From NCBI GenBank assembly GCA_016875515.1, contig VGRA01000018.1, positions 1 through 13,225 on the forward strand: a DNA stretch of 13,225 bases, given 5' to 3'. The notes under the pieces are model-generated. The model searched no databases, was not told the origin of the DNA, and saw only the letters and a program-made list of their open reading frames with translations. The translations under genes and the position numbers were made by a program. Below are positions 7,560-13,225 of this stretch, one piece after another. The DNA comes from Deltaproteobacteria bacterium. Lineage in GTDB: Bacteria; Myxococcota; Myxococcia; Myxococcales; Myxococcaceae. How positions within the stretch are numbered: position 1 is the stretch's first letter; each line of letters opens with the position of its first letter.

Positions 7560-9386
7560 TCAGCTGGCCTTCGCCTGGTCCGCGTAGATGGCGTCCGCGA
7601 TGCGGTAGGCGCTGCCCTCCAGCCGCTGGATGGCCTCCTTCAGCTTCGCCGGATCCGTGGTGTCCAGCACCGCCTTCAGCGCGCCCATGTCCACCTGGAT
7701 TTCCGCGCGGTCCTTGTCCGAGAGGACCTTGGCGTACTCCTCCAGGGACTTCTCCGTGGTGTAGATGAGGCCGTCGGCGTTGTTGCGGAGTTCGGCGAGT
7801 TCCTTTTTCTTCTTGTCGCTCTCCGAGTTGGACTGGGCGTCCGACACCATCTTCTGGATTTCCGCCTCGGACAGGCCGGAGTTGCCCACCACGCGCACCT
7901 CCTGCTTGCGCCCGGTGCCCAGGTCCTTGGCGGAGACTTGGACGAGCCCGTTGGCGTCAATGTCGAAGCTGACTTCAATCTGCGGCACGCCGCGGGGGGC
8001 GGGCGGGATGCCGGCCAGCTCGAAGCGGGCGAGCGTCTTGTTGTCCGAGGCCATCTCGCGCTCGCCCTGCAGCACGTGGACGATGACGAGCGACTGGTTG
8101 TCCGTGGCGGTGGAGAAGACCATGCCGCCCTTGCAGGGGACGGTGGTGTTCTTCTGGATGATTTTGGTGAAGACGCCGCCGGCGGTCTCCACGCCCAGGG
8201 ACAGGGGCGTGACGTCCAACAGCAGCAAGTCCTTCACCTCGCCCTTGAGGACCGCCCCCTGGATGGCGGCGCCAATGGCCACCACCTCGTCCGGGTTGAT
8301 GCCCCTGTGCGGGTCCCTGTTGAAGAACTCCTTCACCTTGGCCTGCACGCGCGGCATGCGCGTCATGCCGCCCACCAGCAGCACCTGCTGGATGTCTGCC
8401 TGGCTGACGCCGGCGTCCTTGAGCGCCGTCTTGCACGGTTCAATGGTGCGGTCGATGAGCTCCGCCACCAGCTTCTCCAGCGTGGCGCGGTTGAGGGAGA
8501 GCACCAGGTGCTTGGGCCCGGTGGCGTCTGCCATGATGAACGGGAGGTTGACCTCCGTGTCCGTGGCGGAGGACAGCTCATGCTTGGCGCGCTCGGCGGC
8601 CTCCTTCAGCCGCTGCAGCGCCATGCGGTCCTTGCGCAGATCCACGTTGTGGGCCTTCATGAACGTCTCGGCCAGGTGGTCGATGATGCGCTGGTCGAAG
8701 TCCTCGCCGCCCAGGAAGGTGTCGCCGTTGGTGGACTTCACCTCGAAGACGCCGGAGTGCAGCTCCAGCACGGAGACGTCGAACGTGCCGCCGCCCAGGT
8801 CGTACACCACGACCTTCTCGCTCTTGCCCTCCTCCACCTTGTCCAGGCCGTAAGCGAGCGCCGCGGCGGTGGGCTCGTTGATGATGCGCAGGACGTTGAG
8901 GCCCGCAATGCGGCCCGCGTCCTTGGTGGCCTGGCGCTGGCCGTCGTTGAAGTAGGCCGGGACGGTGATGACCGCCTCGGTCACCTGCTCGCCGAGGTAG
9001 TCCTCCGCCGTCTGCTTCATCTTGGACAGCACCATGGCGGAAATTTCCTGCGGGCTCAGCGCCTTGCCCCGCGCCTCCACCCAGGCGTCCCCGTTCTGCG
9101 CCGACACCACCTTGAACGGGCTTGCAGAGATGGCCTTCTTGGCCTCCGGCGACTCGAACTTCCGGCCGATGAGCCGCTTGACCGCGTAGAGGGTGTTCTC
9201 CGGGTTGGTGACCGACTGCCGCTTGGCAATCTGCCCCACCAGCCGCTCGCCAGACTCGGTGAAGGCCACCATGGACGGCGTGGTGCGGCTGCCCTCCGAG
9301 TTGGGCATCACCACCGGGTCCCCCCCCTCCATCACCGCCACGCACGAGTTGGTGGTGCCGAGGTCGATTCCAATCACCTTCGCCAT
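7560..9386 (-). CDS. dnaK: Hsp70 chaperone DnaK (paralogue lacking the acidic C-terminal tail)
   Basis: ATP-dependent cytosolic chaperone. The ATPase domain is complete: IDLGTTNS (7-14), Lys70 (AVKRLIG), [17 protein letters not shown] (142-158), [12 protein letters not shown] (169-180), [10 protein letters not shown] (196-205) and LVGGMTRMP (337-345). The linker [14 protein letters not shown] (385-398) and substrate-binding beta domain (to about 500) follow. The helical lid runs to residue about 600. The protein ends at 608 with YADQAKAS, so the 30-odd residue acidic tail ending in an EEVK/EEVD-like motif, usual in housekeeping DnaK, is absent. The ATG has GGAG/GGGA purine runs upstream. grpE lies 34 bases upstream; no dnaJ is present. 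It could be a specialised Hsp70 like Myxococcus xanthus SglK rather than the general heat-shock DnaK. No CIRCE element is seen. Confidence 0.92.
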   Translation of the reverse strand: MAKVIGIDLGTTNSCVAVMEGGDPVVMPNSEGSRTTPSMVAFTESGERLVGQIAKRQSVTNPENTLYAVKRLIGRKFESPEAKKAISASPFKVVSAQNGDAWVEARGKALSPQEISAMVLSKMKQTAEDYLGEQVTEAVITVPAYFNDGQRQATKDAGRIAGLNVLRIINEPTAAALAYGLDKVEEGKSEKVVVYDLGGGTFDVSVLELHSGVFEVKSTNGDTFLGGEDFDQRIIDHLAETFMKAHNVDLRKDRMALQRLKEAAERAKHELSSATDTEVNLPFIMADATGPKHLVLSLNRATLEKLVAELIDRTIEPCKTALKDAGVSQADIQQVLLVGGMTRMPRVQAKVKEFFNRDPHRGINPDEVVAIGAAIQGAVLKGEVKDLLLLDVTPLSLGVETAGGVFTKIIQKNTTVPCKGGMVFSTATDNQSLVIVHVLQGEREMASDNKTLARFELAGIPPAPRGVPQIEVSFDIDANGLVQVSAKDLGTGRKQEVRVVGNSGLSEAEIQKMVSDAQSNSESDKKKKELAELRNNADGLIYTTEKSLEEYAKVLSDKDRAEIQVDMGALKAVLDTTDPAKLKEAIQRLEGSAYRIADAIYADQAKAS

Positions 9387-9420
9387 ATCGTCCCTACTCC
9401 TCTGCTGCTCAAAGCGTTCG

Positions 9421-10077
9421 TCATGCCCCCGCGGGCACGCGGCTGACTGCCACGAGCGCGGGCCGGATGAGCCGGTCGTTCAACGTATAGCCGCGGACCA
9501 CCTCGGTCACGACGGTGTTGGGCGGCACCTCCGCCGTCTCCACCTGCTGCATGGCCTCGTGGCGGTGGGGATCAAACGGCTGCCCCTGCGCGCTGAAGCC
9601 CTTCACCCCGTGCTTGCCGAGCGCGTCTTCGAACAGCTTGCGCGTCATGGTCAGCCCCTCTCGGAGCGAGTCGAAGTCGGCGGGGCTGTTGGCGTGCGCG
9701 AGCGCCCGGTCCAGATTGTCCAGCACGGGGAGAAACTCCTTCAACAACTTCTCGCTGCCGAATTTCTGGACGTCCTCGCGCTCCTTCTGGGCGCGCTTCT
9801 TGAAGTTCTCCAGGTCTGCCGCCGCGCGCAGGGCGCGGTCCTTGGAATCTGCCGCCTCGGCCGAGGCCACCTTCAGCTTCTCCTGCGCGTCCCGGGCCTT
9901 CTCCATCCACTCCCGGCCGCGGGCGAGCCCGTCCTCCAGCTGGGCCTTGAGGATGGCCACCTCTTCCGAGGAATCCGCCCCCTTGGCACGCTCCACGCTG
10001 CGGAGCGCGGCCGCAATGGCGTCCTCGCCAATGTCCACGGAGAAGCTGCCCTTGTCGCTGTCGTCACCGGAAGTCAT
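9421..10077 (-). CDS. grpE: GrpE nucleotide exchange factor for the adjacent Hsp70
   Basis: GrpE homologue of 218 residues that releases ADP from Hsp70. A disordered acidic N-terminus (1-40) is followed by the long helix/coiled coil (about 41-110) with [13 protein letters not shown] (88-100). The four-helix region [18 protein letters not shown] (109-126) comes next, then the beta-wing with [12 protein letters not shown] (168-179) and [19 protein letters not shown] (193-211). All match the family. The ATG at 10077 gives a GrpE-like start; an in-frame ATG 14 codons upstream would add a Cys/His/Pro-rich leader that does not look like the family. No strong Shine-Dalgarno is visible. It is 54 bases after the coiled-coil gene and 34 before dnaK, and probably forms a dedicated pair with that DnaK (GrpS-like). 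Confidence 0.92.
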   Translation of the reverse strand: MTSGDDSDKGSFSVDIGEDAIAAALRSVERAKGADSSEEVAILKAQLEDGLARGREWMEKARDAQEKLKVASAEAADSKDRALRAAADLENFKKRAQKEREDVQKFGSEKLLKEFLPVLDNLDRALAHANSPADFDSLREGLTMTRKLFEDALGKHGVKGFSAQGQPFDPHRHEAMQQVETAEVPPNTVVTEVVRGYTLNDRLIRPALVAVSRVPAGA

Positions 10078-10131
10078 CACAGGGTGCGAACTATGGCACG
10101 GAGCCCCGCAATGCAACACCCCGGAGTCCGA

Positions 10132-10518
10132 TCACATGTTTGACGTAGACGTTGTGTTTTTCCGGGGACCTACGGTCTTCCTCGCCCGCCTCCGCGGGGG
10201 CTCGGCAGGGTCGAGGGGATCCGTGGAACCGGTGGCAGCAGCGGGCGTTGGGTCAGGGGGAGTGGCCGCGGACTGCTGCTGCGCCCGGAGCGCCTCCTGC
10301 GCCTGCTCGAGCGCTCCCTGGGCGGCAGCCGCCAGCTGCCCCAGCGCCTCGAGCGCCTGTTGCCCGGCGTGCCGTACCTCCTCGCGCAGACGGGCCTGCA
10401 CGGCGGGGTCCTGCACCTGGGCGGCCAGCCGGTCTGCCTCGCGCTTCAGCTCACCGGACAGCCGTGCGGCCTCCGCCTCGAGCCGCTCCTGCAGGGACTT
10501 CCAGTCAATGGGTGCCAT
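10132..10518 (-). CDS. Small coiled-coil protein with basic C-terminal tail, unknown function
   Basis: Function not recognised. The 128-residue protein has no signal peptide or membrane segment. Residues 5-82 are almost purely helical and rich in Ala, Glu, Gln, Arg and Leu (for example SLQERLEAEAARLSGEL, 8-24), predicting a coiled coil. Residues 83-107 are a Pro/Ala/Asp linker. The tail PRRRARKTVGPRK (108-120) is strongly basic, which could bind nucleic acid or an acidic partner. The ATG at 10518 is preferred to an ORF start 16 codons further out, because the helix begins just after it and the extra stretch runs into the larB intergenic region. It is the first gene of the probable four-gene minus-strand unit with grpE, dnaK and the kinase, and is divergent from larB with 54 bases between. 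Confidence 0.7.
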   Translation of the reverse strand: MAPIDWKSLQERLEAEAARLSGELKREADRLAAQVQDPAVQARLREEVRHAGQQALEALGQLAAAAQGALEQAQEALRAQQQSAATPPDPTPAAATGSTDPLDPAEPPRRRARKTVGPRKNTTSTSNM

Positions 10519-10572
10519 GGTCAGGGCGGAGCCTAGCCCGCACCCGTCCCCTGCGTTATTCCCCACCCCACC

Positions 10573-11250
10573 ATGACGCCTTCAGACGACATCCGGCTGG
10601 ACTTCCGCCGCGGCGAGCAGGTGGGGCTGGACGAGGCGGTGCTGTGCGCCCACAAGCCGCTGCCGCACCTGCTGGAGATTGCCCGCCAGGCGCGCGCCTC
10701 CGGGCGCGGCATGCTCTTCACCCGCCTCTCCCCCGAGCAGCAGGCAGCGCTGGTGGCGCAGGTGGAGGGGCCGTGGGACTGCTGCGCTGTCTCCCGCACC
10801 GCGGTGTTGGGGGCGCCGCACCCGCTGCGCGGAGAGGGGCGGGTGGCGGTGGTGGCGGCGGGCACGTCCGACGCGCAGGTGGCGCACGAGGCGCTGCGGA
10901 CGCTCGCCTTCGCCGGGGAGAAGGCCACGTCGGTGGTGGACGTGGGGGTGGCCGGGCTGTGGCGGCTGCTGGACCGGCTGGAGGACATCCGGCGCCACCC
11001 CGTGGTCATCGTGGTGGCGGGGATGGACGCGGCGCTGCCCACGGTGGTGGGGGGGTTGGTGGGGAGCGCGCTGGTGGCGGTGCCCACGTCGGTGGGCTAC
11101 GGCGTGGCCGAGGGAGGCCACGCGGCCCTCCACTCCATGCTCTCCTCCTGCGCGCAGGGGGTGCCGGTGATGAACATCGACAACGGGTTTGGCGCCGCCT
11201 GCGCGGCGCTGCGCATCCTGCGCGCGGCGGACCGGCTGGCCGGGCGCTGA
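10573..11250 (+). CDS. larB: LarB, pyridinium-3,5-biscarboxylic acid mononucleotide synthase
   Basis: First enzyme of nickel-pincer nucleotide (NPN) cofactor synthesis: it carboxylates the pyridinium ring of nicotinic acid adenine dinucleotide and releases AMP. The 225-residue protein has the PurE-like domain signature: VVAAGTSDAQVAHEA (93-107), IVVAGMDAALPTVVGGLVG (146-164), AVPTSVGYGVAEGG (169-182), LSSCAQGVPVMNIDNGFGAA (190-209). Cys193 in the SSCA motif probably corresponds to the catalytic cysteine known in Lactobacillus plantarum LarB (Cys221); that alignment is by motif only. It is slightly shorter than usual (about 245-260), the shortfall being in the N-terminal domain. The ATG fits but has no Shine-Dalgarno, so a leaderless or SD-independent start is possible. 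It converges on the heptad-repeat protein gene with 11 bases between stops. Confidence 0.9.
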   Translation: MTPSDDIRLDFRRGEQVGLDEAVLCAHKPLPHLLEIARQARASGRGMLFTRLSPEQQAALVAQVEGPWDCCAVSRTAVLGAPHPLRGEGRVAVVAAGTSDAQVAHEALRTLAFAGEKATSVVDVGVAGLWRLLDRLEDIRRHPVVIVVAGMDAALPTVVGGLVGSALVAVPTSVGYGVAEGGHAALHSMLSSCAQGVPVMNIDNGFGAACAALRILRAADRLAGR

Positions 11251-11279
11251 CGGCGGCGGCGCTACTTGCGCTGCCGGCG
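11251..11279. terminator. GC-rich hairpin at the larB / heptad-protein convergent junction
   Basis: Bases 11251-11262 pair with 11268-11279 around a 5-base loop TACTT. That is eleven of twelve pairs, with one G/G mismatch (11253/11277) and one G/T wobble (11258/11272). The stem starts directly after the larB stop codon and includes the stop of the opposing gene (11262-11264). The position suggests a bidirectional terminator. No T-run follows on either strand, and the (GGC)n composition makes chance pairing more likely, so confidence is modest. Confidence 0.35.
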
Positions 11280-11942
11280 GTCCTCTCGCTGCTCCCGGCG
11301 GTCCTCGCGGAGTTCGCGCTGGTCCTCCCCGTGCTCCTGCGCCGTGCGCCGCAGGTCCCGGCCCTGCTCGCGCGCCACCTCCCCCAAGATGGCCGCGCGG
11401 GCGTCCAGGGAGGAGGGGTCCATCTTTCCCGCGAGCCCGCTCCAGCGGGCGGCCAGGCCGGTCACGCGGTTGCGCGCGGAGGCCTCCGCGCGGAGGTCAC
11501 GCTGGTCATCTTTCAGGTCCCGGCGGTCGTCCCGGAGATCCCGCCGGCTGTCAGCCTGCACCCCCGCTGCACGGCCGGTGCGGGCGTCCGCCACCGCCTC
11601 CCCGGCGGCCCCCGCCGTCTCCCCGGCCGAGCGGATGACCTCGGCGGCCGCCCGGTTTGCCTCGCGCTGCGACTCGGCACGCTCGCCGGCGAGGAAGCGG
11701 GACACCTCGGCGTCCAGGGCGGCGACGCCCTCCATGTTCCCGGCGGCCCTCAGCTCCTGCAGCCGCTGCGCGTAGCCGCGGGCGCGGGCCAGGTCCACCC
11801 GGTCGCCGGCGTACTCGGCGCGGTTGCGGGACAGCTCCCGCTTGTCCTGCTGGACGTCCCGCCGGTTGCGCGCCTGCTGCGCGGACTGGGCGTGGGCGGT
11901 GAGGGCAGCGAGTGCGGCGAACAGGGCGGCAGTGCGGTTCAT
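11262..11942 (-). CDS. Exported Arg/Asp-rich heptad-repeat protein, unknown function
   Basis: Function not recognised. The 226-residue protein has a signal peptide (MNRTAALFAALAALTAHAQS, likely cleavage after AHA at 18), with no lipobox. The mature part is extremely charged and helical. Four basic-x-acidic-hydrophobic heptads occur at 27-54 (RRDVQQD, KRELSRN, RAEYAGD, RVDLARA), three near-identical ones at 133-153 (RRDLRDD, RRDLKDD, QRDLRAE) and another set at 208-226 (QRELRED, RREQRED, RRQRK). This predicts a long charged helix or coiled coil in the periplasm. The middle (95-130) is Ala/Gly-rich. The ATG is chosen because the signal begins there; the ORF running upstream overlaps larC and is a shadow. 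GGAG lies about 13 bases upstream. It lies 74 bases downstream of larC on the same strand and may be cotranscribed with it. Confidence 0.75.
   Translation of the reverse strand: MNRTAALFAALAALTAHAQSAQQARNRRDVQQDKRELSRNRAEYAGDRVDLARARGYAQRLQELRAAGNMEGVAALDAEVSRFLAGERAESQREANRAAAEVIRSAGETAGAAGEAVADARTGRAAGVQADSRRDLRDDRRDLKDDQRDLRAEASARNRVTGLAARWSGLAGKMDPSSLDARAAILGEVAREQGRDLRRTAQEHGEDQRELREDRREQREDRRQRK
11484..11546 (-). repeat. Three tandem charged heptads within the exported helical protein
   Basis: Codons 133-153 encode RRDLRDD, RRDLKDD and QRDLRAE in a row. The 21-base units are similar but not identical at the DNA level, which points to old duplication or selection for the helix pattern rather than a recent tandem repeat. 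Confidence 0.6.
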
Positions 11943-12016
11943 GGGCTTGGGGCTCCAGCGCTGGCGGAAAAGGGGACACGACACTTTAGGCGGGACGCGG
12001 CCGCCCGCCGAGTGAT

Positions 12017-13204
12017 TCACCGCTTTATCCACGCCGCCATGGCCACGGCGTGGACCACCTTCAGAGGCACGTTCGCGGCACGGGCGAGGGCGCGGACGTC
12101 CTCGTACTCCGGCTGGGCGTTCAGCACCCGCTCCCCGTCCAGCCCCAGCTTGATGCGCACCCGGCCCCAGGGGGTCTCCACCTCGTCGTGGCGGCGCTGC
12201 AGCACGGTGCGGGAGACGGCCGCCTCGCGCAGCCCCAGGGTGGGGGTCTCCTCCAGCAGCAGCTTCCGGAGCGGCTCCCGGTGCGCGCCGTCCGCAAGGA
12301 CGTGCACCACGTGCCCCGGGCGCCCCTTCTTCATGGTGGCGGGCACCACCCATGCGTCCAGCGCCCCCAGCTCCAGCGCCCGCTCCAGCACGTACCCGAG
12401 CAGCTGCGGGCTGCAGTCATCCAGGTTGGCGGAGAGTTCATAGGCGGCCTCGCCATCGGCAGACAGCCGTTGGTTCTCCGAGGACATCTCCCCCAGCGTG
12501 GCCCGCAGCACGTTGGCGCGGTCCGGCCAGTCCTTCGTCCCCACCCCGTAACCCACCTTGAGGGGGGTGAAGACCGGGGGCGGGGCCACGCGGGCGAACA
12601 CCTTGAGCAGCGCGGCGCCGGTGGGCGTGGTGAGCTCCCCCACGCCTTCATGGCGCACCGGGACGCCGGTGAGAATCTCCACCGTGGCGGGCGGCGGGAT
12701 GGGGACGTGGCCATGGGCCATGTGGGAGAGACCGCTGCCCAGCGGCGGCGGGGCGGCGTACACCTCCGGGTCCCCGAGCAACTCCAGCACCATGGCGGCG
12801 CCGCAGATGTCCAGGATGCTGTCCACCGCCCCCACCTCGTGGAAGTGGATGTCCTGCAGCGGGATGCCGTGGAGCTTCGACTCCGCGCGGCCGATTTCGG
12901 CGAAGACGGCGAGCGCCCGCCCCTTGGCCCGCTCGGGCAGCGTGGGGCAGTTCCAGATGAGCTGCTGGATGTCGGAGAGGTGCCGCTCGGGCTGCTGGGG
13001 GCCGTGCAGGCGGATGTCCACGTGGGTGCCGCCAATGTGGTGGCGGCTCTCCCAGCGGCGCTGCAACTGCCAACCAGGCAGCCCCAGCCCGGACAGGGCG
13101 TGCAGCAGCGCCCCCTCGTCCACGCCCAGGTCCAGCCCGGCGGCGAGGAACATGTCTCCGGCAATGCCGCCCACCGGCTCCAGGTAGAGGATGCGAGTGC
13201 CCAT
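12017..13204 (-). CDS. larC: LarC, CTP-dependent nickel chelatase for the NPN cofactor
   Basis: Inserts nickel into pyridinium-3,5-bisthiocarboxylic acid mononucleotide to complete the NPN cofactor. The single 395-residue ORF contains both halves of LarC. The N-terminal half has LEPVGGIAGDMFLAAGLDLG (8-27), IHFHEVGAVDSILDICGA (119-136), GHVPIPPPATVEIL (165-178) and TPTGAALL (193-200). The C-terminal half has ANLDDCSPQLLGYVLERALELGALD (259-283, broken here only for description) and MKKGRPG (291-297). No programmed frameshift is needed, unlike the Lactobacillus plantarum gene. The His-rich stretch often found before the HLSDI motif is missing; the protein reads HGPQQPERHLSDI (67-79). NLDDC replaces the commoner NIDDM. 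The ATG at 13204 matches the family N-terminus; no Shine-Dalgarno is seen in the 21 bases left. larB lies nearby on the opposite strand. Confidence 0.9.
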   Translation of the reverse strand: MGTRILYLEPVGGIAGDMFLAAGLDLGVDEGALLHALSGLGLPGWQLQRRWESRHHIGGTHVDIRLHGPQQPERHLSDIQQLIWNCPTLPERAKGRALAVFAEIGRAESKLHGIPLQDIHFHEVGAVDSILDICGAAMVLELLGDPEVYAAPPPLGSGLSHMAHGHVPIPPPATVEILTGVPVRHEGVGELTTPTGAALLKVFARVAPPPVFTPLKVGYGVGTKDWPDRANVLRATLGEMSSENQRLSADGEAAYELSANLDDCSPQLLGYVLERALELGALDAWVVPATMKKGRPGHVVHVLADGAHREPLRKLLLEETPTLGLREAAVSRTVLQRRHDEVETPWGRVRIKLGLDGERVLNAQPEYEDVRALARAANVPLKVVHAVAMAAWIKR

Positions 13205-13225
13205 GGGGCGGGCGGAGTACCCCGG

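Noticed and set aside
6261..9446. A 1061-codon open frame on the plus strand opposite dnaK and the kinase.
   Set aside because: Its translation is low-complexity His/Arg/Gly/Val/Leu-rich text with no domain, and it mirrors two clearly functional minus-strand genes. High-GC third positions remove stop codons on the opposite strand.
10094..10111. TGGCACG on the plus strand, matching the -24 box of sigma-54 promoters.
   Set aside because: The -12 element is missing at the right spacing (CCCGCA, shifted by one base), and it points into the antisense of the coiled-coil gene.
10090..10116. Minus-strand TTGCAT and CATAGT as a possible sigma-70 promoter for grpE.
   Set aside because: The spacing is only 15 bases, the -35 matches at three positions, and grpE is probably read from a promoter further upstream. 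Too weak to list.
10078..10119. Longer GrpE starting 14 codons upstream.
   Set aside because: The added leader contains Cys, His and Pro residues unlike GrpE N-termini, and neither start has a clear ribosome site. The inner ATG gives the family-like acidic start.
10152..12443. A 763-codon plus-strand frame spanning larB, the heptad protein and larC.
   Set aside because: It is out of frame with larB and antisense to the others, Gly/Ala/Arg/Pro-rich, with no recognisable motif.

Overview
The window looks like chromosomal DNA of a myxobacterium (Myxococcota). This is inferred from four things: very high GC with strong G/C third positions; a soluble Ser/Thr kinase with the HRDLSPxN catalytic loop common in that group; a lipoprotein with the CGDGxC..GExCxxCPxDCG cysteine motif frequent in myxobacterial surface proteins; and a GrpE-Hsp70 pair outside any dnaJ/hrcA context. 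No phylogenetic marker is present, so the assignment is an inference. The region is almost fully coding, has no gene-free stretch over 300 bases, and shows no tRNA, rRNA, IS element, CRISPR array or phage gene.

Bases 48-4815 (minus strand) hold a complete branched-chain amino acid type (LIV/HAAT) ABC importer in the order livK-livH-livM-livG-livF. It comprises a lipoprotein binding protein, two permeases and two ATPases. The last three junctions overlap by 1-4 bases (TGATG, ATGA, GTGA), so the genes are translationally coupled. A 181-base divergent intergenic region (4816-4996) separates this operon from a plus-strand, cysteine-rich lipoprotein of unknown function (4997-6115).

Bases 6126-10518 (minus strand) form a probable operon: a small coiled-coil protein with a basic tail, grpE, dnaK lacking the usual acidic C-terminal tail, and a GAF-like/Ser-Thr kinase fusion protein. 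Gaps are 54, 34 and 12 bases. The layout resembles the specialised grpS-sglK chaperone locus of Myxococcus xanthus more than a housekeeping heat-shock operon. The lipoprotein and kinase genes converge, and a strong imperfect hairpin lies across both stop codons.

Bases 10573-13204 hold larB (plus) and larC (minus), two enzymes of nickel-pincer nucleotide (NPN) cofactor synthesis. They face each other with an exported Arg/Asp/Glu heptad-repeat protein gene (minus) between them. The sulfur transferase larE and any NPN-dependent racemase such as larA are not in the window. A second GC-rich hairpin sits at the larB / heptad-protein convergent junction.

Nothing here is clearly a wholly new system. 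The items most worth following are the chaperone-kinase operon, the split larB/larC arrangement with its heptad-repeat neighbour, and the two convergent-junction hairpins.
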